A stretch of 64,000 nucleotides of DNA, taken from the NCBI RefSeq assembly GCF_003075035.1, contig NZ_QCZE01000001.1, positions 1,860,759 through 1,924,758 of the forward strand, read 5' to 3'. Origin of the DNA: Zobellella maritima. Lineage in GTDB: Bacteria > Pseudomonadota > Gammaproteobacteria > Enterobacterales > Aeromonadaceae. Positions 37,221-44,257 of this stretch are shown here, in pieces. A program made the position numbers and the translations under genes. The notes under the pieces are model-generated. The model ran no database searches. It was not told the origin of the DNA and saw only the letters and a program-made list of their open reading frames with translations. Numbering within the stretch: position 1 is the stretch's first letter; the number at the start of each line of letters is the position of its first letter.

Positions 37221-37846
37221 ACATGGCGCGCGGAAAGTCGGCATTCACCATTAAGGCCCGCTCCGCGCCTCCTCATCCCGTATCCCCCCGCCAAGGCCCA
37301 CGGTAAAACTGCCGCCTGCGCTCCCCCTCCGCCAACATCGCCCAACATTCCACCGCCTCCCCCCCCAAAATCAAACCCTCGCCTCGCAAAATGCTCCTTT
37401 TGCCGTTGCCTTTTCATCCCTCCGCGACAAGAATGGACTCAAACAAGTAAGACGGGCATGCGCTTAAGCCTCAGCACAGCGACGGGCGGTAGCCTGGGTG
37501 AATGGCATTATGATATTTGCCCACTCAGCCATCCAGACGGCTTTGAATATACAGTATATTAGGCCTGTATCTTCAGCCGTGCGCAGAATCATCAAAAGCA
37601 ATGCGTGTTTTTCATCAAAAAAAACGTAATGATGCTATAAATCAATTACTTGAAAAACAATACAGGAAGATACTGCGCATACAGCGGAACATATATGCGC
37701 ATGCGCGTTTTTGTGCGGCAAGAGTAGCTAATAAAGCGCTTAACTCACTGATATACATGGAGTTAGCCTGCTTTTAACGAGATCTGTGTATGAGTGTATA
37801 TGCGCATGCGCAGTATTAAAATTTTATGGCTATAAGGAGTTTTTTG
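37221..37846. other. AT-rich boundary of the island: 15-bp repeats and a dyad
   Basis: No convincing gene. 37240-37440 is strongly pyrimidine-biased. The 15-bp sequence TATATGCGCATGCGC occurs at 37692-37706 and again at 37797-37811 and contains the palindrome GCGCATGCGC; the second copy is about 35 bp before the first cassette gene. Between them is an imperfect inverted repeat, 37733-37746 with 37760-37774. Operator sites for an island regulator are a reasonable reading. Confidence 0.6.
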
Positions 37847-38470
37847 ATGTCTTGGGATCATGATCGGGCAGCCGAAAATAAAAGTGAGTTGATGTCTAAT
37901 TTGATCAAGGATATCGAACTCAAGGGGACAAATAGCAGTGACGCTCAAGTTGTCGCCCAAATTATTATGGATGAAGCTATCCGAGTTTCTCCCCCAAAGA
38001 TAGAAGAATTCGTTATTGAATTAATCACTATGTCGCCTTCTGGGCGAAGAGGTGGAAAAAGCACTAAGGCAGGTAATATTGTTCTGAACATGAGATCGTT
38101 AGTTGATGCAGTTACAAACGGTGCTTTTGCTGTTGTAAGTTCATATCAAATTCCATGGCTTGCACCGTTCGCGCTAATCTTGCTTTGGAATTCGTTGTGG
38201 CGCTCTGCGAAGGTTGAGTTCTCTGAAAATGATGCAGCCCTTATCTGGACAATGTGGGTTCATAGAGATAGATCAAATAATGAAATAGCAGAAGAGGGTT
38301 TACTCAACAAACTCAATGAACACTTAAAGAAATATTCAAGATCACCTGTTACAGACAAAGACTTGAAGGATTCCTTGAATGCCTTGGAGGAAATTAAAAG
38401 CATAAAGCGCTCAAGACGTAACCCCAATGACTGGTGGCTTTGCGAATGGGTCAAGCCAACCTATCATTGA
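37847..38470 (+). CDS. Uncharacterised protein of putative cassette 1
   Basis: Protein of 207 residues, no family recognised. Residues 1-60 are helical and charged. 92-117 form one hydrophobic segment (AFAVVSSYQIPWLAPFALIL). The C-terminal part from about 125 (EIAEEGLLNKLNEHLKKY, VTDKDLKDSLNALEEIKSI, ending WWLCEWVKP) could fold as a winged helix. The start has AAGGAG at 7 bases. GC content is visibly lower than in the flanking catabolic genes. The attC-like site begins immediately after the stop, as in integron cassettes, so acquisition by cassette insertion is likely. Confidence 0.75.
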   Translation: MSWDHDRAAENKSELMSNLIKDIELKGTNSSDAQVVAQIIMDEAIRVSPPKIEEFVIELITMSPSGRRGGKSTKAGNIVLNMRSLVDAVTNGAFAVVSSYQIPWLAPFALILLWNSLWRSAKVEFSENDAALIWTMWVHRDRSNNEIAEEGLLNKLNEHLKKYSRSPVTDKDLKDSLNALEEIKSIKRSRRNPNDWWLCEWVKPTYH

Positions 38471-38471
38471 A

Positions 38472-38564
38472 CCACAACAATGCCATAAACTCGGACGTCA
38501 AAAAGCTGTGCCGCTCGTTCCTCGCTATGCAGATTTTTGCCACCGGTTATGGCTGGCGTTATAT
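38472..38564. repeat. attC-like integron recombination site
   Basis: Imperfect palindrome directly after a stop codon. Outer AAC (38476-38478) faces GTTAT (38558-38562). Inward, GCCATAA (38482-38488) pairs with TTATGGC, and CAAAAAGCTG pairs with CAGATTTTTG with unpaired bases, leaving a central loop. The right end GGCTGGCGTTAT resembles attC sites of environmental integrons. The 7-base R'' box does not fit RYYYAAC strictly. Confidence 0.6.
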
Positions 38565-38613
38565 TTCAACCGAAACCAACGAAGCTCTGAATTTTTTGTA
38601 AAAAGGGATAATA

Positions 38614-39540
38614 ATGCACGCAGTCGCCCCTTACTTGTTTCGATGCTTCAATAGAGGGCTTGAAGGCCGAATTGAAGAGCGATATAGCACATTGGACAGC
38701 CTTGGAGATAAGGATCTTTTCTATATCTTGCGAGACTTTCTCCAAGCTAATACTGGCGCTTATAAAATTGTTGAAGACACGAAACAGGTGTATCAATTTG
38801 ATGGCCTTAAAATCAATGAGGATCGTCGAGAAATTTACGGTTGGTTTAATGTCGGCGCATACGGAATGAAAACAGACATTATTAATGTTGCCACGGGCAA
38901 GGTGGATTTTGAAAAAGCAAAAAACAATGCAGAGATAATCAAACATTATGTCCATTACTTCATCCCACGCGGTTTTAACGAAGCTATGGCGTTTATACAT
39001 TCCTATCGTGGAGATGGTGTAAAAACTCTGTTCTATACTTTGTTTTCTAAATACTTCAAAGATTTAACTGATTTAGTTATACAAATGAACCCTCTAGCTT
39101 ACGACAATGCTGTAAATGCTTGGCTTGATGCAACCGCAAAGGAAGTTAAATTAACTAAGTTCGTTGGGCTAAACGATATCGCTGACCAAGTTAGGCTTCT
39201 GGGGCACGGCGAGCAAGAGCTGGTTATTAAACCGCCAAGAAAGGGTGGTATGGGTAAATTGCGAGATTATTTGAATCCTAATAGTCCCCACAGACAAGCT
39301 GTGGAGATTATGGGTGAGTTCGGCTCTCAGGTTAAAACGGTTGTTGAAATAGACGGGAAAAGACGCACTTTTAATGTAGGGCGAAATAGAACTAGCGCGC
39401 TTTGCGAGATTGAAGTAGATGAAGAAATAGTTGGTGATGACGGTGTTCCAGATTTCATAAGAATCAATAACTGGGTTAGGGAAATTATTGCTGAATATGC
39501 GCACACTATGTATCCAGGACTCAAGGTGAGGGTGGCTTAA
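38614..39540 (+). CDS. Putative RexA-like soluble protein of cassette 2
   Basis: Protein of 308 residues without signal or membrane segments; no certain family. Several features recall lambda RexA (279 residues) from memory: a central segment on a reported read-out (HYVHYFIPRGFNEAMAFIHSY), a long middle helix region and ELVIKPPRKGGMGKLRDYL where RexA has a similar VIKP followed by basic residues. Its stop is immediately followed by the start of a four-helix membrane protein, the RexA-RexB order. A cytosolic sensor of phage DNA or protein complexes would be expected by analogy. AT-rich, between two attC-like sites. Only a moderate case without an alignment. Confidence 0.7.
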   Translation: MHAVAPYLFRCFNRGLEGRIEERYSTLDSLGDKDLFYILRDFLQANTGAYKIVEDTKQVYQFDGLKINEDRREIYGWFNVGAYGMKTDIINVATGKVDFEKAKNNAEIIKHYVHYFIPRGFNEAMAFIHSYRGDGVKTLFYTLFSKYFKDLTDLVIQMNPLAYDNAVNAWLDATAKEVKLTKFVGLNDIADQVRLLGHGEQELVIKPPRKGGMGKLRDYLNPNSPHRQAVEIMGEFGSQVKTVVEIDGKRRTFNVGRNRTSALCEIEVDEEIVGDDGVPDFIRINNWVREIIAEYAHTMYPGLKVRVA

Positions 39541-40098
39541 ATGAGTTCAAAAATAAATATATGGTCAATTGTAACAGGTCACATAATGACTCTAAGAGAC
39601 TCATCAAGCGGAAAAGTAAGTTTTCTTGATTATGTTACATTTTATGGAGCACCAATATTAATAGCAGTTTTATTTTCAGTGCTTGGCATTAAAGTTACGG
39701 CAGATGCGAACTCCTTATTGGTTAATTTTGGTGCAATTTTTACTGCACTTCTCTTGAGTGTTTTGGTTTTAGTTTACGACCAAGGAGAAAAGCTTCGAGG
39801 AGTTAAAATCGATCAAGCTCAACGTCATAATATAGAACTCAAGAAGAATTTACTTGAGCAGCTTTATTTCAATATCTGCTATGCAATAGTTGTAGCAGTT
39901 TCTCTCGTTTTCTTTTGCTTAGTGTATACATTTTTGCCAGATAAAAGCCTTACCTTTTCAATAAGTAAGTTCAGCTTTAATTTTGACATAAAACTCTTTT
40001 TGGCATCACCGTTTATTTTAATAGTGGTAATGAATTTACTTTTGACCATATTAATGGTTGTAAAACGAATGCACACCCTGCTTACAATTAAAATATAA
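39541..40098 (+). CDS. Putative RexB-like four-helix membrane protein of cassette 2
   Basis: Protein of 185 residues with four clear membrane helices at about 30-50, 57-78, 110-132 and 152-174 and a basic, charged cytoplasmic loop (QGEKLRGVKIDQAQRHNIELKK). RexB of lambda has the same number of helices, and a comparable second-helix-plus-basic-loop arrangement, but is shorter (144). The gene starts at the base after the upstream stop, so the pair is one translational unit. An ion channel that depolarises the cell during phage infection is a reasonable hypothesis. The stop codon overlaps the TAAC of the next attC-like half site. Confidence 0.72.
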   Translation: MSSKINIWSIVTGHIMTLRDSSSGKVSFLDYVTFYGAPILIAVLFSVLGIKVTADANSLLVNFGAIFTALLLSVLVLVYDQGEKLRGVKIDQAQRHNIELKKNLLEQLYFNICYAIVVAVSLVFFCLVYTFLPDKSLTFSISKFSFNFDIKLFLASPFILIVVMNLLLTILMVVKRMHTLLTIKI

Positions 40099-40117
40099 CA
40101 AGCGCATGTTGTCGGAC
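40094..40117. repeat. Left half of a second attC-like site, interrupted by an IS
   Basis: TATAACAAGCGCATGTTGTCGGAC starts inside the stop codon of the preceding gene and looks like an attC R''-L'' half. The matching right half is absent; IS3-like sequence begins at once. Confidence 0.5.
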
Positions 40118-40336
40118 TGTGGATCTCACCCGCTTTAACGGACACACCTCGATAACGTAGAGCGCTGAGCCATGCCAGCTTACAAAACAGGGAAGCGAAC
40201 CCGGCAGTACAGCAATGACTTCAAGATAAAAACTGTCCTCTGGAGCCATGAAGAACACCGGGGTGTGAAGGAGGTTGCCGAAGCAATATCCATCCCTTTA
40301 TGTTGTCTCGTTGTCACAAGGTGTATCGAGAAGGAA
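40118..40336 (+). mobile_element. IS3-family remnant (left end and broken orfA)
   Basis: Begins TGTGGATCTCACCC. orfA starts at 40172: RQYSNDFKIKTVLW, then GVKEVAEA, typical of IS3-group OrfA helix-turn-helix proteins. A frameshift near 40290 moves the reading frame (LSRCHKVYREGKFG continues in another frame), and everything after about 40336 is missing. Non-functional; it marks the right edge of the island. Confidence 0.7.
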
Positions 40337-40369
40337 AATTCGGCATGACAAAATACCGTAATGCCCCGG

Positions 40370-40470
40370 CGTCCTACCAACAGCTCCGGCCGCACCGCCA
40401 GCAGGATGATATCGCTGTTATCCACCACCTCCTGAGCACTGCCGGTAATGGCATACCGGCATCGTTCGTA
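40370..40470 (-). pseudogene. Fragment of a ProC-like reductase gene
   Basis: Reads ERCRYAITGSAQEVVDNSDI then ILLAVRPELL on the minus strand, very close to ERCQCSIAGSNQEVVEGSDI and ILLAVRPERL of the intact gene at 49764-50531. N-terminal and all downstream parts are lost, the latter at the IS3 junction. It shows an old second copy cut by the insertion or deletion. Confidence 0.7.
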
Positions 40471-40514
40471 TCCTCTACCATGCATCAAGAATAACTGTCT
40501 TGCGACAACGCCAT

Positions 40515-40560
40515 TCATTACCAAAACTCACCGAAACCGATAAGTATTAATCGATTGAGC
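40515..40560. repeat. Repeated leader motif, copy B (upstream of BCCT gene)
   Basis: Second copy of the motif at 36021-36065, about 85% alike over 45 bp, with the core ACCAAAACTCACCGAAACC unchanged. The 40561-40761 stretch is otherwise leader of the BCCT gene without other features. Confidence 0.6.
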
Positions 40561-40761
40561 CCCCTCCAGCCACGCCCTACTCTAATCCCCCGGTTAACAC
40601 CCAAACAACCGATACCCATATCGCTGCATGTCGAGATCGAGATAAAACGCCGCTAAACAGCCCCAAATAGGGGGATGGCGAGCCCACGTTTGGTCCTGAC
40701 ACACCATCGGCAACGATTATTGCATTAACCGTATATCCAGAGCGACGCAGAGGGAGGAATT

Positions 40762-42408
40762 ATGCGTGCTACATCCGGGATTATGAAAGGATTAAACCCG
40801 ACCGTGACCATCGCATCCAAGGTGCTGGTGATCGGCTTTGTGCTGTTTTGTGCCATCCTGGCCAACCAGGCCGGGCAATACTTCGAAGCCGTTTCCGGCA
40901 TTCTGCTGCAGAACGTGAAGTGGTTTTATCTGGGGCTGGTGAGCATGATGGTCGGCTTTCTGCTGTACCTGATGATCAGCCGCTACGGCCATATCCGTCT
41001 GGGTCGGGACGATGAAAAACCCGAATTCAGCTATCTGTCGTGGGTGTCCATGCTGTTTTCCGGCGGCATGGGCATAGGCCTGATTTTCTGGTCGGTGGCC
41101 GAGCCCATGTGGCTCTATGCCGGCAACCCCTTCACCGAGGGCCTGAGCAACGAGTCGGCCGGCATGGCCATGCAGTTGGCCTTCTTTCACTGGGGCCTGC
41201 ACCCCTGGTCGGTGTTTATCATCGTCGCCCTGGTGCTGGCCTATTTTTCCTACCGCAAGGGGCTGCCCTTCACCCTCAGATCCATCCTGTATCCGCTGAT
41301 CGGAGACCGTATCTACGGCCCCATCGGCCATGCGGTGGATATCCTCTCCGTGGCCATCACCGCCTTCGGCATCTCCCAGTCCCTGGGGATGGGGGTGATT
41401 CAGATCAACTCCGGCCTGAACCAGGTGTTCGGCGTGAGCATCGGCTTTGGCGTGCAACTGCTGATCATAGTGGTGCTGTGCACCTGTGCCGTGGCCTCGG
41501 TGCTGTCGGGCGTGGGCCGTGGCATACGCCGGCTGTCTGAGTGGAACATGCTGCTGTCGCTGGCGCTGGTGTTGGTGGTGCTGTACGTCGGCCCCACCCG
41601 CTACCTGCTCAACACCCTGCTGGAAAGCACCGGCAACTATGCCCAGAACATCGTCGGCATGAGTCTGTGGAGCGATGCCCAGCATGATTCCGGCTGGCAA
41701 AACTCCTGGACCGCCTACTACTGGCCCTGGTGGATGCTGTGGGCGCCCTTTGTGGGCATGTTTGTGGCCCGCATTTCCAGGGGGCGCACCATCCGCGAGC
41801 TGATCGGCGGCGCCCTGATCGTGCCTACCCTTATCACCTTCCTGTGGATATCGGTATTCGGTGGCGCGGCGCTGAAGGTAGAGCAGGATGCCCGCCTCGC
41901 CTATGAGCAACAGGCGGTGCAACTGGCCGAGTCGGGTCAGCCGCCCCAGGAGGCGTTTGCCGGCGGCCCCGTGCTGACCGCCACCAAAACCGACACCACC
42001 CTGGCGCTGTTTACCCTGTTCGACAACCTCGATACCGGCGCCCTGGGCAAGTTGCTGAGCGTGATGGCCTGTGTGCTGCTGGGCACCTACTTTATTACCT
42101 CGGCCGACTCCGGCACCCTGGTGCTCTGCACCCTGGACTCGGCCGGCGCCAGCGAGCCCCCCAGCCTGATCCGGGTGCTGTGGGGCCTGCTCATCGCCGC
42201 CATTGCCGCCATGCTGCTCTATGCCGGCGGGCTGAAGGCGATGCAGGCCGCCTCCATTATCGCCGGCTTCCCCATCGCCATCTTTATTGCGGTGATGAGT
42301 CTGACCCTGTTCCACTGCCTGCGCCGCGAGCCCGCCCCCTGGTCCATGCTGCCGGATCATGTACGGCCCGAGCCCGCCCGGCTGGAAGGTTCGTTGCCCA
42401 AAGGTTGA
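40762..42408 (+). CDS. BCCT-family betaine/carnitine/choline transporter
   Basis: Protein of 548 residues with 12 membrane segments. The Gly-rich unwound helix GMGIGLIFWSVAEP (near residue 109) and the signature YYWPWWMLWAPFVGMFVARISRGRTIREL with its Trp cage are unmistakable. It imports a quaternary amine with Na+ or H+. The GMGIG motif (Met-Gly-Met-Gly-like) is of the Na+-betaine type. GAGG precedes the ATG. It is a single gene on the plus strand with a tetR-type regulator after it. Confidence 0.93.
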   Translation: MRATSGIMKGLNPTVTIASKVLVIGFVLFCAILANQAGQYFEAVSGILLQNVKWFYLGLVSMMVGFLLYLMISRYGHIRLGRDDEKPEFSYLSWVSMLFSGGMGIGLIFWSVAEPMWLYAGNPFTEGLSNESAGMAMQLAFFHWGLHPWSVFIIVALVLAYFSYRKGLPFTLRSILYPLIGDRIYGPIGHAVDILSVAITAFGISQSLGMGVIQINSGLNQVFGVSIGFGVQLLIIVVLCTCAVASVLSGVGRGIRRLSEWNMLLSLALVLVVLYVGPTRYLLNTLLESTGNYAQNIVGMSLWSDAQHDSGWQNSWTAYYWPWWMLWAPFVGMFVARISRGRTIRELIGGALIVPTLITFLWISVFGGAALKVEQDARLAYEQQAVQLAESGQPPQEAFAGGPVLTATKTDTTLALFTLFDNLDTGALGKLLSVMACVLLGTYFITSADSGTLVLCTLDSAGASEPPSLIRVLWGLLIAAIAAMLLYAGGLKAMQAASIIAGFPIAIFIAVMSLTLFHCLRREPAPWSMLPDHVRPEPARLEGSLPKG

Positions 42409-42500
42409 GTTACCCCGGGGCGGGTCTATCCGACACGCCCCTGTGGCTAACAGCCATCCCCTCCCCCCATTGCAAAGCGGGCATGCCATGCCTAAGATAG

Positions 42501-42518
42501 GTATAACGATTGTTATAC
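42501..42518. promoter_or_regulatory. Perfect 18-bp operator of the TetR gene
   Basis: GTATAACGATTGTTATAC: two 7-base arms around GATT, ending 10 bp before the tetR start. Position and symmetry fit autorepression. Confidence 0.8.
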
Positions 42519-42528
42519 AGAGACACCT

Positions 42529-43062
42529 ATGAGCAAGCGGGACGATATTCTTACCACGGCCGAACGGCTGTTTTACCGGCAAGGGTTTCACGGCACCGGC
42601 ATCGATCAGATTGTCAGGGAAGCCGGAGTCACCCCACGCACCCTGTATCGTCACTTTTCCTCCAAGGAGCAGTTGGTGATAGCGGTACTGCAACAGCGTG
42701 AAACCCGCTTTCTCTCCCGGCTCGCCCGCTCCGCCGACGACGCCAGGGCCGATTGCCTGGCCATCTTTGATGAGCTGGAGCAGTGGTTTGCACAGGAAGG
42801 AGAAAAAGGCTGCCTGTTTCTGCGTGCCCTCGGCGAATACAGCCACAAGGACGCCACCATTACCGAACTGGCGCTGGCTCACAAACAGCACGAACTGGAA
42901 TACCTCTATCGGCAACTCGATGACAATACCCCGGAGCAGCTGCGAGACAAGGCGGAAAGCCTGATGCTGATCCTGGAAGGGGCTGTCTCCCGTGCCCCCG
43001 TTATCGGCGGGGCCGCCGCCGCCCGCCAGGCCCGGCTGCTCGCCAGCCGGCTGCTGGCTTAG
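42529..43062 (+). CDS. TetR-family transcriptional repressor
   Basis: Protein of 177 residues. The N-terminal helix-turn-helix is textbook TetR: RDDILTTAERLFYRQGFHGTGIDQIVREAGVTPRTLYRHFSSKEQLV (residues 4-50). The ligand domain (about 60-177) has a Cys pair (RADCLAIF, GCLFLRAL) and ends in an Ala/Arg-rich helix. It lies on its operator and is followed by a terminator, so it is an independent unit. Targets could be the BCCT gene upstream or an unlinked gene. Confidence 0.92.
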   Translation: MSKRDDILTTAERLFYRQGFHGTGIDQIVREAGVTPRTLYRHFSSKEQLVIAVLQQRETRFLSRLARSADDARADCLAIFDELEQWFAQEGEKGCLFLRALGEYSHKDATITELALAHKQHELEYLYRQLDDNTPEQLRDKAESLMLILEGAVSRAPVIGGAAAARQARLLASRLLA

Positions 43063-43088
43063 TGACCATCCACCTTTAAAATACGCCA

Positions 43089-43120
43089 GTCGGGCCGGCA
43101 CTGCCGGCCCGACGTTTTTT
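43089..43120 (+). terminator. Terminator of tetR
   Basis: GTCGGGCCGGC-ACT-GCCGGCCCGAC followed by GTTTTTT; 11-bp perfect stem. Confidence 0.93.
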
Positions 43121-43132
43121 CCCTGAACCGGC

Positions 43133-44257
43133 TCAGTCTCCCCACACCTGCAGGGGCTGCCCCAGCACATCATGATGTACGCTAATGCCCAGCCCGGGGC
43201 TATTCGGCACCAGCACGCCGCCATCGATGATGGGCGCATCAAAGTCCGCCGTGGTGATAGCGACCATGCCTCTGGTGTCCAGAATGCAGCGCAGGTGGCG
43301 CTCCGGTACCGTCGCCCCCAGATGGGCGATGGCCGCAAAGGCAATGGTGGAGCCCACGGTTTCCTGCACGCTCATGGTCAGCCCGGCCGCCACGCCAATG
43401 TCCCGGTGCCGGCGGCCCCGGGTCAGGCCGCCGGCCTTGGAGATTTTCAGGCCAAAGCCGTCGGCCAGATCCTCGCTCACCGCCAGCACCAGATCTTCGT
43501 CCTGCTGGATCAGCTCATCCAGGAAGATCGGCACATCGCAACGCTGGCGCAGCGATTTTGTCTCACGCCAGGTCTTGCAGGGCGCTTCCAGCACAAAATC
43601 CAGCCCCTTGGGTAATAATCGTAACACTCGCAAGGCGAGTTCCGGGGTCAGGCCGCCGTTGGCATCAACAATAAAGAACTCGCCCGGTTTCTGATCCGCC
43701 AGGCTGGCCTTGATACGTTCGGCATCGAGCACAGGGCCGCCTTCGCTGTCGAGGGCGCCAATCTTGATGGAATGCCCCAGGTAACCCAGCTCACGATGGC
43801 GCGCCACATTGGCCCGCATCGCCTCCGGCGTTTCCGCGTGAATGGAGGAAATCACCGGCAGCCGTTTGCCGGTCGAGCCGCCGAGCAGCTCGCATACCGG
43901 CAGCCCCACCGACTTGCCAAAAAGGTCCCAGCAGGCCAGATCAATCGCAGACTTGGCATGGTTATGGCCCACCAGCGCATTATCCATGGCGTCATAAATC
44001 CTATCCACCTGGCGGGGGTCCCTGCCCAGCAGGTGTGGGGCTATCTCGGCAATGCCGGCCCGAGCGCCAAGGGCATGGGAGGCGATATAGGTCGAGCCGA
44101 AGGGCGTGCTCTCCCCCCAGCCTTCCAGCCCGGTGTCGGTCAAAATGCGCACCATGGTGGCGTCAAAACTGCGGTATTCCCGTCCGCCCGAGAGGTGATA
44201 CACGCCACCGGCGTAAGGCAGGTCCACCTGATACAGCTCAATGCGCGTTATTTTCAT
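43133..44257 (-). CDS. Enolase-superfamily enzyme (cis-3-hydroxyproline dehydratase / hydroxyproline-betaine epimerase type)
   Basis: Protein of 374 residues of the mandelate racemase/muconate lactonising group. Metal ligands Asp198 (VDANGG), Glu224 (LEAPC) and Asp247 (FLDELI); catalytic bases Lys165 (SIKIG) and Lys271 (GLKISKAGG). SHALGARAGIAEIAPHLLG and the HNHAKSAIDLACWDLFGK stretch resemble HpbD (4-hydroxyproline betaine 2-epimerase) and cis-3-hydroxy-L-proline dehydratase; the LSGGR near residue 22 leans to the latter. It removes a proton alpha to a carboxylate. Overlaps the upstream MDR dehydrogenase by 4 bases (ATGA). Confidence 0.82.
   Translation of the reverse strand: MKITRIELYQVDLPYAGGVYHLSGGREYRSFDATMVRILTDTGLEGWGESTPFGSTYIASHALGARAGIAEIAPHLLGRDPRQVDRIYDAMDNALVGHNHAKSAIDLACWDLFGKSVGLPVCELLGGSTGKRLPVISSIHAETPEAMRANVARHRELGYLGHSIKIGALDSEGGPVLDAERIKASLADQKPGEFFIVDANGGLTPELALRVLRLLPKGLDFVLEAPCKTWRETKSLRQRCDVPIFLDELIQQDEDLVLAVSEDLADGFGLKISKAGGLTRGRRHRDIGVAAGLTMSVQETVGSTIAFAAIAHLGATVPERHLRCILDTRGMVAITTADFDAPIIDGGVLVPNSPGLGISVHHDVLGQPLQVWGD

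Noticed and set aside
37217-37417. 66-codon minus-strand frame with Gly runs after azlD
   Set aside because: Reflects the pyrimidine bias of the plus strand; no start signal.
37549-37570. ATACAG-N10-CTGTAT inverted repeat considered as a LexA box
   Set aside because: LexA boxes have CTGT on the left and ACAG on the right; here the order is reversed. Left as an unexplained dyad.
40792-43344. 850-codon open frame on the minus strand across the BCCT and tetR genes
   Set aside because: Antisense shadow of GC-rich genes: Gly/Gln/His-rich, no domain, while the plus strand has a full BCCT signature and TetR fold.
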